DNA of 64,000 nt from Pseudomonas sp. Tri1. Its GTDB lineage: Bacteria; Pseudomonadota; Gammaproteobacteria; Pseudomonadales; Pseudomonadaceae. Positions 43,301 to 52,207 of this stretch are shown here, piece after piece. Numbering within the stretch: position 1 is the stretch's first letter; every line of letters starts with the position of its first letter. The stretch lies in assembly GCF_017968885.1 (NCBI RefSeq), contig NZ_CP072913.1, positions 3,518,001 through 3,582,000 on the forward strand, in the 5' to 3' direction. The notes under the pieces were generated by a model. It saw only the letters and a program-made list of their open reading frames with translations. It was not told where the DNA came from and searched no databases. Made by a program: the position numbers and the translations under genes.

Positions 43301-45474
43301 ACGCTCAGGCCGGCCAGGATGCGACTCGCCCAGCCATCGTGCGCCAGATCAGCCTGGTTCAGATCGAGAAAGCGCGTAGCCGCCGTGTCACCCATCGAGT
43401 GAAACTGCACCCCATCGTGATAGCGCAGCGTCACCGTCTCGGGCCAACCCGGCAGATCCACGAGGGTCTGAGTGATTCGAACGTGCATGTTGCCTGGCGC
43501 TTCGCCGCCGCGCAGACGCCCAATGGTTTGCTGCACCCATTGCCAATCCCGTGCTTCACTCAGGGCATCGGCGAATATGGCCGGCATCGGCTGCCCGTTC
43601 ACTTGCAGGTAGCGCAGATGCGTCTCGCTGATACCCACCTGCCGCTGCAGGGCAAGGATCGAAGGGTCGTCCAGTTCGGCCGGCGTCTCGACAAAGCTAC
43701 GCAGCAGCTCCAGATTGCTGCGCTGCAACGGGTTGCGGTGCGCCCACTGCCAGCCGCGGGCACGGTTCCACTCCATGATCGGCGTTACGCCACGATGGTC
43801 GGTGGGTAGTCGCAGGCCCAAGGCATCGGCTCTGCCCTGCACCTCGAAATAACGGCCCTCGATCTGCACCCATGCCTCGTCCGTTGTGCGCCATACCCCC
43901 CAGGCATCCTGCTCGGCCTCAAGGGGTGGCAAGCGCCGTGCTTGGAAAGGCCTGACATCGCCATTCCACAGGCGCGTCGTACCGTCACGCACCGGCATGG
44001 GTTCGACAGCCCCGCCGATAAAACCCAGATAGGCCCCTTGAGCGACCCCGAACAGGACGTTGAAGATGTGATCGATGCCTTCTTGCGCGTGACCTTCGTT
44101 GAACGCCTGGATGCCTTCGAAGAACTCATACACCAGGCGCACCCCGCCCACCGCCGCCGCAGCCATCCCGACAGGTGCGCAGAACGGGATGAAACTGACG
44201 GCGAGCATCAGGGAACGCTCGGCGAGACTTTCCCAGTATTCGAGGCGAGCCAGCAGCGCCTGCCAATCCTGATCCTTGGTGGAAACCATCAGCGCCGAGG
44301 CATTGGCCAAGGTGTGGGTTCGCCATTCGTGATAGCGATCGTCCCAGTGATTTTCACGCACATCACCCAGGGTCCAGGGCACATGGGGCGCAGGCACTCG
44401 AATGCGCCGGGGGTTGCCATCCTCGCCAAGCTCACCCTCTCTCCAGCCCACGATCCGGGCGTGGATTTCCTGGAAAATATTGAGGTTGTCCGTTATCTCC
44501 CACTCCACTTGATCATGCAGGGCATCGCCGAGCCGGGCCTGCAGACGTACCGGGAAGTAGCGCATCAGGCTCTCGCGATAACGCCGTCTGCGCAGCCGTT
44601 CGATCAACTGCGCGGCCATGGCCTGCAAGCTGGGGAATTGCTTGATTGGTGCCACAATGTCATGGGGCATGTGCAAGACGACCGGACGAACGCCTTTGGC
44701 GTCCCCTTCCAATCCCCAGTACACCCGGGCGCCAAATAGTGGCACCGACAGCACCTCCAGTGCCTTGACCTCACAGGCCAGGGATTTGACCGGGTGAGCG
44801 TTGAGTTGCACCCCGACATGGGCCAGCAACCGCTCACCGATTTCATCCAGGCGCCCATCCAGCTTCGCCTCGTAGGCGTCATAGGTGAGCAGGCTGCGTG
44901 CGTACTTGATGTAGGCGTCGGCGACAACCGGGACCTCGTTGCGAATCTGTGGCAGTCGCTGCTTGAGCAGGCGCTGATAAGTACCGCCTGCATCCAGCTC
45001 CCGACACAGACGTGCGAAAGTGGCTGGGGTCATGGGCAGTGCCGTGGTGTCTGACGGCTCCCCCCAGCGGTAAAACTCTCCAGGCTTGCCCTTGATGAAC
45101 AGCTCGCCGTTTTTATCCAAAGCGCCGCCAGTGACGGCATCGGCGGGAGGATAGTTGCGCATGGCCGCTTCGACCACCGATAGCGAAGTGCCGAAAGGGT
45201 CACGCTTGACCCTGGCCCGCCGTAGCGCATCCGCAACGCTGCCGGTGCCATTCACCAGGCGCCAGGCCTGTATTTGCGGCCGGGCCTGCAGCAAGTCGCG
45301 CGTGAAAGTTTCCGGTGCCGGCAGGTCGATCAGTAGCGCGTTGAGCGCGTCGCTGTCGCGCTGCAATTGCTTGGTAAAGGCCTTGAAACGCTCCTGGTGG
45401 ATCCGCGAGGCACGTTTCAGCCAGACGGGCAGTCGGGCCTGGATGAACTCGATATGGGTATCGAGAGTGGACAT
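40372..45474 (-). CDS. Very large leucine-rich-repeat protein, NEL-type effector-like, no C-terminal cysteine
   Basis: A 1,700-residue protein. The start at 45474 has an excellent AAGGAGG. The N-terminal region (about 1-1,100) resembles the large Pseudomonas DUF6543/dermonecrotic-toxin-like proteins, with a hydrophobic stretch near 425 (LMLAVSFIPFCAPVGMAAAAVGGVRLVYEFF). About residues 1,110-1,365 hold leucine-rich repeats (IETLTLSHMGL, IEMLRLHGNNFTAVP, LKELRLSGNNCRELPNLSEL). The last ~335 residues look like the C-terminal region of NEL-type E3 ubiquitin ligase effectors (SELEVHFLMFESVQRA) but contain no cysteine at all, although NEL activity needs a catalytic Cys. There is no signal peptide. 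Alternatives are an inactive effector or a different activity. Confidence 0.75.
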   Translation of the reverse strand: MSTLDTHIEFIQARLPVWLKRASRIHQERFKAFTKQLQRDSDALNALLIDLPAPETFTRDLLQARPQIQAWRLVNGTGSVADALRRARVKRDPFGTSLSVVEAAMRNYPPADAVTGGALDKNGELFIKGKPGEFYRWGEPSDTTALPMTPATFARLCRELDAGGTYQRLLKQRLPQIRNEVPVVADAYIKYARSLLTYDAYEAKLDGRLDEIGERLLAHVGVQLNAHPVKSLACEVKALEVLSVPLFGARVYWGLEGDAKGVRPVVLHMPHDIVAPIKQFPSLQAMAAQLIERLRRRRYRESLMRYFPVRLQARLGDALHDQVEWEITDNLNIFQEIHARIVGWREGELGEDGNPRRIRVPAPHVPWTLGDVRENHWDDRYHEWRTHTLANASALMVSTKDQDWQALLARLEYWESLAERSLMLAVSFIPFCAPVGMAAAAVGGVRLVYEFFEGIQAFNEGHAQEGIDHIFNVLFGVAQGAYLGFIGGAVEPMPVRDGTTRLWNGDVRPFQARRLPPLEAEQDAWGVWRTTDEAWVQIEGRYFEVQGRADALGLRLPTDHRGVTPIMEWNRARGWQWAHRNPLQRSNLELLRSFVETPAELDDPSILALQRQVGISETHLRYLQVNGQPMPAIFADALSEARDWQWVQQTIGRLRGGEAPGNMHVRITQTLVDLPGWPETVTLRYHDGVQFHSMGDTAATRFLDLNQADLAHDGWASRILAGLSVSEQRTLLGQSPLGLRPVEISRLLAGRWAIHLERNVTHVTAAMARSTGLDPFAVPVARAFPGLPESMANELASQAQGEDLVRLRAGRVTGSLGKQCAEALTELRLTRTLRALERGESSADRDRVVMGLLGNMAPLRGRLRLRLVSSELASPLEVGEEGPLKVIRQDGGQYQAFDEQGNELGAGLSLEEALLSAMPDEARKALGFNIWEAARLRKALLGQALDDRQGLRAFLLLKRLDSGAQGPQWQNGRLGYPLSGRGKLPLQGWRHNLEGRLERLYPHYAGDALAGLQRSLTDQAAREGLSLNQLVSRLSNEWATLDEGLRQWEVHEGVHHPVEGRYSREDILANRRGVANEIRRAWRREPDPRREDSELTLRLSGWDIGRLPTIHARFTHIETLTLSHMGLSEDPSDFLRLFPNIEMLRLHGNNFTAVPVAAGEFRNLLELALGKNPLNMNADVFVPLIGANRAPKLRVLHLSEITGGAEPGAEANMVAAIGRLAELPALRELVWSDNLNFTAQELLAITALPGLEGLDLVRCGLRLDEEGSAFLRTATGLKELRLSGNNCRELPNLSELAALEELELAYAGLDRVPTMALTLISRPSSEPIFLDLKGNRISNIQDDLLPALASMPSSNTLGLWLEDNPLPSVQINALRALDREAFRYTVDDWLDDLPDLKKTLEVARDDAGGRRFIDWFSGLIRDVDASEPNGLALGYRQRAAGILQYYTGYSNLYADLFIRIADFDQQLAQLRTRLQARVLDRQTPDVSELEVHFLMFESVQRARLDPQGVPFARFLGTQHEYWNRVLSNLYPELSQRRAATTREGFINWLSDAQDTFNSNDQTPRVGELAWRPYLGLMSRDWLEGLATWDTVEDNLVDAFSEPVDPSHWPQVLLDNLRQPASDLPSALESVTLPNGIVWQRVRLEAVADVDWAAGEPVMLTEDQLRRTMAIYRSVKSREVEALARRITTELVTPWWSLRRQ

Positions 45475-45633
45475 GATGGACCTCCTTCCTTGGGGTCGAT
45501 TGGGCATTTGAAATTTACAGCTCGCCAAACGTTGGCGTCGTCGATGCTCCCCAAAACGATGGTTTTTTGAAACCGTCAGACTGTTGCGAGGGGTTGCCGC
45601 GCAGCACGCCATTGCCGGTGTTTTTCCTGCCCC

Positions 45634-46572
45634 TCACAACGCGGCCTTGCTACGCAGCAAATCAATGAACAAGCCCAACTCCCGGCTCACCGGTTCGCCC
45701 TTGCGCCGCAACATCCCGAACGGCGCCAATTGCACATCCAGCGCCACCGGCAGCGCGACCACCAGGCCCATCTTCAGGTAATCGCGCAAAGCGGTTTCCG
45801 AGAGCACCATGATTGCGTCGGTCAATTGAATCAGTTGCTGCATGGAATACACCGAACTGCATTCGATGATGTCCGCCGGCGTCGGCAGCGCCAGGCGTTG
45901 CAGCGCCTGATCGAGACCGATGCGTGCCGGGCTGGTTTCCGGCTGCAGGATCCATGGCCAGTCGCTGACCAGTTCGGCCAGGGCCAGTTTTTTGCGCCGG
46001 GCCAACGGGTGGCCGGCATGGACTACCACCAGCAAACGCTCATTGCCCAGTTGTTCGAAATCGTAGTGTTCACTGTCGGTGGCCGCGTTGCGCCGGGCGA
46101 TGGCCAGGTCGATACGACCTTGTTCCAGTAGCTGGATCACCTGGTCGCTGGTATCGCCCATGATGCGGATCCGCAATTGCGGGTTGAGGGCCTTGATGCG
46201 GGCGATGGAGTCCATCACCAGGTCCGGCGCGGCGCCCATGATGGTGCCGATGGACAGGTAACCGTAACCACCTTGCTGACGGGCCAACAGGTCTTCGGCA
46301 CAACGGTCCAGGCCACTGAGGGCTGACTCGGCAAAGCGAATCAGCTCCTGTCCCAGGGCGGTCGGACGCATGCCACGCGGCAAGCGCTCAAACAGGTCGC
46401 AACCGAACATGTCTTCGATTTCGTGCAGCATCCGGGTTGCCGCCGGTTGCGACATATTCAAGCTCTGGGAGGCGCGATGCAGGTTCTGGCTGGCGCTCAG
46501 GGCCACCAGCATGTGCAGGTGTTTGTAGCGCAGGCGGTTGAACAGGCTGCGGGACAGCGCGGGATCGGTCAT
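45634..46572 (-). CDS. LysR-family regulator of the rhamnonate operon
   Basis: A 312-residue LysR regulator: HTH (HLHMLVALSASQNLHRASQSLNMSQPAATRMLHEIEDMFGCDLFERLPRG) and an effector-binding domain (GYLSIGTIMGAAPDLVMDSIARIKALNPQLRIRIMG). The ATG at 46572 follows the family N-terminus. It is divergent from the MFS gene, with a perfect palindrome in the 126-base gap. E. coli uses an IclR-type protein (RhmR) for the same pathway, so a LysR regulator here is a different wiring. Confidence 0.9.
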   Translation of the reverse strand: MTDPALSRSLFNRLRYKHLHMLVALSASQNLHRASQSLNMSQPAATRMLHEIEDMFGCDLFERLPRGMRPTALGQELIRFAESALSGLDRCAEDLLARQQGGYGYLSIGTIMGAAPDLVMDSIARIKALNPQLRIRIMGDTSDQVIQLLEQGRIDLAIARRNAATDSEHYDFEQLGNERLLVVVHAGHPLARRKKLALAELVSDWPWILQPETSPARIGLDQALQRLALPTPADIIECSSVYSMQQLIQLTDAIMVLSETALRDYLKMGLVVALPVALDVQLAPFGMLRRKGEPVSRELGLFIDLLRSKAAL

Positions 46573-46591
46573 CGATGAGCCTCGGATTATC

Positions 46592-46608
46592 GATACCTTG
46601 AAGGTATC
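46592..46608. promoter_or_regulatory. Perfect 8+1+8 palindrome, probable LysR operator
   Basis: GATACCTT-G-AAGGTATC is a perfect inverted repeat around a single base. It contains ATAC-N7-GTAT, the T-N11-A pattern of LysR sites. It starts 19 bases from the LysR gene's ATG and 91 bases before the MFS gene's ATG, so it could serve both promoters. Confidence 0.7.
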
Positions 46609-46698
46609 ACTTGTTAGCGAGATTCGATTTGTAACGTATCGATCGCCGGCCGTACAGTCCAGCCCATAAGAACAAATACCTGCTAAAGGACTCCCGCG

Positions 46699-47994
46699 AT
46701 GAAGACTCTTCCTGCGTCTGTACTGGCCAAGATTTCCTGGCGCCTGCTGCCCTTCCTGCTGCTGATGTACATCATGGCTTTTCTCGACCGGGCCAATGTC
46801 GGCTTCGCCAAACAAGCCTTCCAGGCCGACACCGGTATCGGCGACGCCGCATTCGCATTTGGTGCCGGCGTGTTCTTCGCCGGTTACGCGCTGCTGGAAG
46901 TGCCCAGCAACCTGATCCTGCACCGCGTCGGTGCCCGCTTGTGGATGTGCCGGATCATGGTCACCTGGGGCCTGGTGTCGGCGGCCATGGTCTTTGCCCA
47001 CAACGAAACCAGTTTCTACGTGCTGCGCTTCTTGCTGGGCGTGGCCGAAGCCGGATTCTTCCCCGGGGTGATTCTCTACCTCACCTATTGGTTCCCTTCG
47101 GCGGCCCGGGGCAAGGCCATGGGCTTTTTCTATTTTGGTGCGCCGCTGGCATTCATTTTCGGCAGCCCGCTATCAGGGCTGTTGTTGGAACTGGACGGCT
47201 TCGCCGGTGTTCACGGCTGGCAATGGCTGTTCGCCGTGGAAGGCCTGATGGCTTCGGCGGTCGGCGTGTGGGCCTACTGGTATCTGGACAATCGTCCGGC
47301 CGATGCGAAATGGCTCTCGCTCGAGGAACGCCGCCAGGTCCAGGACCTGCTCGATGCCGAGGATCAACACAAGCAATCCCATGGCCGCAGCCTGCTCAGC
47401 GTGCTGTGCCAGCCATCAGTACTGTACCTGTGCCTGATTTACCTGTTGATCCAGGCCAGTGTCTACGGCGTGGTGTTTTACCTGCCGACCCAGGTGGGCG
47501 GGCTGCTGGGCAGCAAGATCGGGCTGATGGTGGGGCTGGTCACCGCAATTCCCTGGATCTGCGCCCTGTGTGCGGCCTATCTGATCCCTGGCTACAGCGA
47601 CCGCAGCGGCCAGCGCCGCCGTACCGCCGCCTTGACCCTGTTGATGGCGGCCGCCGGGATCGCCTGCTCGGTGAGCGTGTCCAGCCCACTGCTGGGCATC
47701 ATTGCCCTGTGCTTCGCCGCCTCCGGGTTCATCGCCGTACAGCCGGTGTTCTGGACCTTTCCGTCCAGCTACCTGGCCGGTAGCGCCGCAGCGGCAGGCA
47801 TCGCGTTGATCAACTCCTTCGGTGCCCTCGGCGGCTTTATTGCCCCGGTGCTGAAGAACTGGGCCGAAGGTGCCTTCCATTCCCCTGCCGCCGGCCTCTA
47901 TCTGCTCGCCGGCACCACAGTCATTGCCGCGTTGCTGGTACTGGGCATCCACTCGCCCGGCCAGCGCGCCTCGAACACACCGGCCACTGTTTAA
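46699..47994 (+). CDS. MFS transporter of the ACS family, probable L-rhamnonate permease
   Basis: A 431-residue transporter with 12 hydrophobic segments and the anion:cation symporter family marks: [48 protein letters not shown] and [34 protein letters not shown]. It is the first gene of a plus-strand operon with rhmD 16 bases downstream. E. coli RhmT is a comparable transporter in its rhamnonate cluster, so L-rhamnonate/H+ symport is the likely role. AAAGGACT precedes the start. Confidence 0.85.
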   Translation: MKTLPASVLAKISWRLLPFLLLMYIMAFLDRANVGFAKQAFQADTGIGDAAFAFGAGVFFAGYALLEVPSNLILHRVGARLWMCRIMVTWGLVSAAMVFAHNETSFYVLRFLLGVAEAGFFPGVILYLTYWFPSAARGKAMGFFYFGAPLAFIFGSPLSGLLLELDGFAGVHGWQWLFAVEGLMASAVGVWAYWYLDNRPADAKWLSLEERRQVQDLLDAEDQHKQSHGRSLLSVLCQPSVLYLCLIYLLIQASVYGVVFYLPTQVGGLLGSKIGLMVGLVTAIPWICALCAAYLIPGYSDRSGQRRRTAALTLLMAAAGIACSVSVSSPLLGIIALCFAASGFIAVQPVFWTFPSSYLAGSAAAAGIALINSFGALGGFIAPVLKNWAEGAFHSPAAGLYLLAGTTVIAALLVLGIHSPGQRASNTPATV

Positions 47995-48010
47995 CTCAAG
48001 GAGCTGCACC

Positions 48011-49195
48011 ATGGGTATCCCCACGATCAAACACGTCCGCGCCTTTGTCCTGCGAGGCGGCGGCGCGGATTATCACGACCAGGCGGACGGCCATTGGATC
48101 GACGATCACATCGCTACGCCGATGAGCAAGTACCCGGACTATCGTCAGAGCCGCCGTAGCTTCGGCATCAATGTGCTCGGCACCCTGGTGGTGGAAATCG
48201 AAGCCAGCGACGGCACCGTCGGCTTTGCCGTGACCACCGGCGGCGAGCCTGCGGCCTACATCGTTGAAAAACACCTGGCACGTTTCATCGAAGGTGCCCG
48301 GGTCACCGACATCGAAAAGATCTGGGACCAGATGTATCAATCGACGCTGTACTACGGTCGCAAAGGCCTGGTGATCAACACGATTTCCGGCGTGGACCTG
48401 GCGCTCTGGGACTTGCTGGGCAAGATTCGCCAGGAGCCGGTGCATCAATTGCTCGGTGGCGCAGTGCGCGACGAGTTGCAGTTCTACGCCACCGGCGCCC
48501 GGCCGGACCTGGCGCAAAAAATGGGCTTTATCGGCGGCAAGATGCCGCTGCACCACGGCCCGGCCGAAGGCGAGGAAGGCTTGCGCAAGAACCTCGAGGC
48601 ATTGGCGACCATGCGCGAACGGGTCGGCCCGGACTTCTGGCTGATGCTCGATTGCTGGATGAGCCTGGACCTCAACTACGCCACCAAACTCGCAGTCGGC
48701 GCCCATGCGCACGGTTTGAAATGGATCGAAGAAGCCCTGCCGCCCGACGACTACTGGGGCTACGCGGCACTGCGCAACAACGTACCCAAGGGCATGCTGG
48801 TGACCACCGGCGAACACGAAGCCACCCGTTGGGGCTTTCGCATGCTGTTGGAAATGGGTTGCTGCGACATCATCCAGCCGGATGTCGGTTGGTGCGGCGG
48901 TCTCACCGAGCTGGTGAAAATCTCCGCCCTGGCCGACGCCCATAACGCGCTGGTGATCCCCCACGGTTCCTCGGTCTACAGCTACCACTTCGTCGCCACC
49001 CGGCATAACAGCCCGTTCGCCGAGTTCCTGATGATGGCGCCCAAGGCGGACGAAGTGGTGCCGATGTTCCACCCGCAATTGCTGGGCGAGCCGGTACCAG
49101 TGCAAGGCCGCATGCGCCTGTCGGTCCTCGACCAGCCTGGCTTCGGCGTGACGCTGAACCCGGAATGCCAACTGCACCGGCCTTATAACCGCTAA
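48011..49195 (+). CDS. rhmD: L-rhamnonate dehydratase
   Basis: A 394-residue enolase-superfamily enzyme very like E. coli RhmD throughout: [124 protein letters not shown] and DQPGFGV. It dehydrates L-rhamnonate to 2-keto-3-deoxy-L-rhamnonate using Mg2+. The ATG at 48011 has AAGGAG 6 bases upstream. The rhamnose dehydrogenase and lactonase that would make rhamnonate inside the cell are not in the window, so rhamnonate itself may be taken up. Confidence 0.94.
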   Translation: MGIPTIKHVRAFVLRGGGADYHDQADGHWIDDHIATPMSKYPDYRQSRRSFGINVLGTLVVEIEASDGTVGFAVTTGGEPAAYIVEKHLARFIEGARVTDIEKIWDQMYQSTLYYGRKGLVINTISGVDLALWDLLGKIRQEPVHQLLGGAVRDELQFYATGARPDLAQKMGFIGGKMPLHHGPAEGEEGLRKNLEALATMRERVGPDFWLMLDCWMSLDLNYATKLAVGAHAHGLKWIEEALPPDDYWGYAALRNNVPKGMLVTTGEHEATRWGFRMLLEMGCCDIIQPDVGWCGGLTELVKISALADAHNALVIPHGSSVYSYHFVATRHNSPFAEFLMMAPKADEVVPMFHPQLLGEPVPVQGRMRLSVLDQPGFGVTLNPECQLHRPYNR

Positions 49196-49206
49196 AGGAG
49201 CCTGCC

Positions 49207-50007
49207 ATGAACATGCCCCGCAACGCCTTCAAGGCCGCGCTGACCTCAAAGGACACCCAGTACGGCATCTGGGCCGGTTTCGCCAGCGGTTACGCCGCTG
49301 AAATCGTTGCCGGCACCGGTTACGACTGGATGCTGATCGATGGCGAACACGCGCCCAACACCGTGCCCAGCGTGCTCAGCCAACTCCAGGCCGTGGCGCC
49401 CTACGGCACCGCACCGGTGGTGCGGGCGGTGACCGGCGAAGCCAACCTGATCAAGCAACTGTTGGACATCGGCGCCCAGACCCTGATGATTCCCATGGTC
49501 GAAACCGCTGAACAAGCCCGGGCGCTGGTGCGCGCCATGCGCTATCCGCCCCACGGCATTCGTGGCGTGGGCGGCGGCCTGACCCGCGCTACCCGCTGGG
49601 ATGGCGTGGCGAACTACCTCAACAGCGCCCATGAACAGCTGTGCCTGATCGTCCAGGTTGAATCGCTTATCGGCGCGGACAATGTCGAAGCGATCGCCGC
49701 TGTCGAAGGTGTGGACGCGGTATTCATCGGCCCGGCCGACCTGTCCATCGGCCTCGGCCATGCAGGCAACCCTGGTCATCCCGAGGTCCAGGAACGCATC
49801 CGACACGCCGTGAACGCCACCCTCGCGGCGGGCAAGGCCTGCGGCATCCTCGCGCCCAACGAAGAGGACGCCCGGCGCTACCAGGGTTGGGGCTGTCAGT
49901 TCATCGCCGTGGCCATCGACATCAGCCTGCTGCGCCAGAGTGCTCTCGCCACCCTCGCCCGCTATCGCGAACCCGCCACCGCTCAAGCGCCTTCGCGCAC
50001 TTATTGA
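49207..50007 (+). CDS. rhmA: 2-keto-3-deoxy-L-rhamnonate aldolase
   Basis: A 266-residue HpcH/HpaI aldolase closely resembling E. coli RhmA/YfaU: SGYAAEIVAGTGYDWMLIDGEHAPNTVPSV, QLQAVAPYG, IKQLLDIGAQTLMIPMV, RYPPHGIRGVGGGLTRATRW and EGVDAVFIGPADLSIGLGHAGNPGHPEV. It cleaves 2-keto-3-deoxy-L-rhamnonate to pyruvate and L-lactaldehyde. It begins 11 bases after rhmD with AAAGGAG upstream. It shares the fold of AcsB (2054-2827) but is far more like the sugar-acid aldolases. Confidence 0.93.
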   Translation: MNMPRNAFKAALTSKDTQYGIWAGFASGYAAEIVAGTGYDWMLIDGEHAPNTVPSVLSQLQAVAPYGTAPVVRAVTGEANLIKQLLDIGAQTLMIPMVETAEQARALVRAMRYPPHGIRGVGGGLTRATRWDGVANYLNSAHEQLCLIVQVESLIGADNVEAIAAVEGVDAVFIGPADLSIGLGHAGNPGHPEVQERIRHAVNATLAAGKACGILAPNEEDARRYQGWGCQFIAVAIDISLLRQSALATLARYREPATAQAPSRTY

Positions 50008-50018
50008 AGGACACTGCC

Positions 50019-51452
50019 ATGTCATCCGTTCCCGTGTTCCAGAACTTCATCAACGGCCAGTTCACTCGCAGCGAGGCACACCTGGACGTGTTCAACCCAG
50101 CCACCGGGGCTCTGTTGTCCCGCGTCCCCGCGTCCACCGCTGCCGACATCGATCAGGCCCTGGCTGCCGCCCGCGTCGCGCAGAAAGACTGGTCGGCCAA
50201 ACCGGCCATCGAACGCGCCGGACACCTGCGGCGCATTGCCGCCAAACTGCGAGAAAACGTCGCTCACCTGGCACGCACCATCACCCTTGAGCAAGGCAAG
50301 ATCAGCGCCCTGGCCGAGGTGGAGGTGAATTTCACCGCCGATTACCTCGACTACATGGCCGAATGGGCCCGGCGCATCGAAGGCGAGATCATCACCAGCG
50401 ACCGTCCCGGTGAAAACATCTTCCTGTTCCGCAAGCCTCTGGGCGTGGTGGCCGGGATCCTGCCGTGGAATTTCCCGTTCTTTTTGATCGCTCGCAAGAT
50501 GGCCCCGGCGCTGCTGACCGGTAACACCATCGTCATCAAGCCCAGCGAAGAAACCCCGAACAATTGCTTCGAATTCGCCCGATTGGTGGCCGAGACCGAC
50601 CTGCCGCCCGGCGTGTTCAATGTCGTGTGTGGCGACGGCCAGGTCGGCGCAGCCTTGAGCGGCCATAAAGGCGTGGACATGATCAGCTTCACCGGCAGCG
50701 TCGACACTGGCTCGCGAATCATGACCTCGGCTGCGGCGAACATCACCAAGCTGAACCTGGAACTGGGCGGCAAGGCGCCGGCCATTGTGCTGGCGGACGC
50801 CGATCTGGAGCTGGCGGTGAAAGCCATTCGCGACTCGCGGATCATCAACACCGGGCAAGTCTGCAACTGTGCCGAACGGGTCTACGTGGAACGCAAGGTC
50901 GCCGATCAATTCATCGAGCGCATTAGCGCGGCGATGTCAGCCACCCGCTATGGCGACCCGCTGGCCGAGCCGGACGTAGAAATGGGCCCGTTGATCAACC
51001 GCCAGGGCCTGGACAGCGTCGAGCGCAAGGTGAAAAAGGCCCTCAGCCAAGGCGCCAGCCTGATCAGCGGCGGCAGCGTGGCGGGCCGCCCCAGCGGTTT
51101 CCACTTCCAGCCCACGGTACTGGCCGGCTGCAATGCTTCGATGGAAATCATGCGTGAGGAAATCTTTGGCCCGGTGTTGCCGATCCAGATCATCGACGAC
51201 CTGGACGAGGCCATAGCCCTGGCCAACGACTGCGACTACGGCCTGACCTCTTCGGTCTACACCCGCGACCTGAGCCGGGCCATGCACGCCATTCGGGGTC
51301 TGGACTTTGGCGAGACCTATGTGAACCGCGAAAACTTCGAAGCCATGCAAGGCTTTCACGCCGGGGTGCGCAAATCCGGGGTTGGCGGGGCCGATGGCAA
51401 GCATGGTCTGTATGAGTACACCCATACCCATGCGGTGTACTTGCAAAGCTGA
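50019..51452 (+). CDS. aldA: Lactaldehyde (aldehyde) dehydrogenase AldA
   Basis: A 477-residue NAD-dependent aldehyde dehydrogenase very like E. coli AldA: INGQFTRSEAHLDVFNPATG, ILPWNFPFFLIARKMAPALLTGNTIVIKPSE, FTGSVDTGSRIM, LELGGKAPAIVLADADLELAVKAI (catalytic Glu) and INTGQVCNCAERVYVER (catalytic Cys), ending in MQGFHAGVRKSG. It oxidises L-lactaldehyde to L-lactate, the last step of rhamnonate breakdown. AAGGACA precedes the ATG at 50019, 11 bases after rhmA. A hairpin follows the gene. Confidence 0.93.
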   Translation: MSSVPVFQNFINGQFTRSEAHLDVFNPATGALLSRVPASTAADIDQALAAARVAQKDWSAKPAIERAGHLRRIAAKLRENVAHLARTITLEQGKISALAEVEVNFTADYLDYMAEWARRIEGEIITSDRPGENIFLFRKPLGVVAGILPWNFPFFLIARKMAPALLTGNTIVIKPSEETPNNCFEFARLVAETDLPPGVFNVVCGDGQVGAALSGHKGVDMISFTGSVDTGSRIMTSAAANITKLNLELGGKAPAIVLADADLELAVKAIRDSRIINTGQVCNCAERVYVERKVADQFIERISAAMSATRYGDPLAEPDVEMGPLINRQGLDSVERKVKKALSQGASLISGGSVAGRPSGFHFQPTVLAGCNASMEIMREEIFGPVLPIQIIDDLDEAIALANDCDYGLTSSVYTRDLSRAMHAIRGLDFGETYVNRENFEAMQGFHAGVRKSGVGGADGKHGLYEYTHTHAVYLQS

Positions 51453-51472
51453 CCGGCGAGAGACCGAGGCTT

Positions 51473-51506
51473 GGCGAAGCGCTCGCCCTCCAGGGGGCGC
51501 TTCGCC
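51473..51506. terminator. Hairpin between convergent aldA and LysE genes
   Basis: A perfect 10-bp inverted repeat GGCGAAGCGC / GCGCTTCGCC with a 14-base loop that can itself pair (CCCTCC/GGGGG). It lies 20 bases past the aldA stop. No T-run follows, so it may be a palindromic repeat that also ends transcripts. Confidence 0.55.
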
Positions 51507-51550
51507 CCCCAACGGGGATAAATCCCTCGCCACAAACGTCCTGCTTTTTC

Positions 51551-52153
51551 TCAGACCACCAAGGTCAACCACGCCGATACCAGTAGCATCACCGCCATGA
51601 CCCGATTGAACCGCCCCATCGCCACAGCCGAACGGCAGAACCGTGCAGCGCCACGGCCCAGGTAGGCCCAGACGGTCATGCACGGGATCGAAATGGCGAA
51701 AAACGCCAGGGACAGCCAGAGCACCCGCACAGTACGGTCAGCTTCGGCGCCAGCGAAGACGCTGACCACTGCCAACGCCATCATCCAGGTTTTCGGGTTC
51801 ACCAACTGCAACCCGGCAGCCCCCGCCAAGCCCAGACGCGGGCCCTCGACCGGCTGGGACGGATCGATGGCCTGGGCCGGTGCGCTGAAAATCTGCCAGG
51901 CCATCCAGCTCAGCCAGGCGATGCCCGCCCACGAGAGCAGCGTCTGGATCGTGGCATGGCGCGCCAGCACGTCCCCCAACCCGGTGCCGACCAAAAGCAC
52001 CAACAAGGCCGCAGCCGCGCAGGCACCGAGGATGATCGGCACGGTGGTTGCCAGGCCGAAGCGCGAACTGTGGCTCAGCACCAGGATATTGGTCGGGCCC
52101 GGGGTAATGGAGGCGACAAAAGCAAACAAGGCAAACGGCAGTAACTGGTCCAT
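51551..52153 (-). CDS. LysE-family amino acid exporter
   Basis: A 200-residue membrane protein with about six hydrophobic segments of the LysE/RhtB family: LFAFVASITPGPTNILVLSHSSRFGLATTVPIILGACAAAALLVLLVGTG, WAGIAWLSWMAWQIF, and LQLVNPKTWMMALAVVSVF, with the typical PGP and NPK motifs. These proteins export amino acids across the inner membrane. It lies 54 bases downstream of the AraC gene in the same direction and is likely its target. Confidence 0.9.
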   Translation of the reverse strand: MDQLLPFALFAFVASITPGPTNILVLSHSSRFGLATTVPIILGACAAAALLVLLVGTGLGDVLARHATIQTLLSWAGIAWLSWMAWQIFSAPAQAIDPSQPVEGPRLGLAGAAGLQLVNPKTWMMALAVVSVFAGAEADRTVRVLWLSLAFFAISIPCMTVWAYLGRGAARFCRSAVAMGRFNRVMAVMLLVSAWLTLVV

Positions 52154-52207
52154 TGAACTACGTCTCGCTGAATGATCGATCGCTTGATCATCCCCACGCA
52201 GCCGTGG

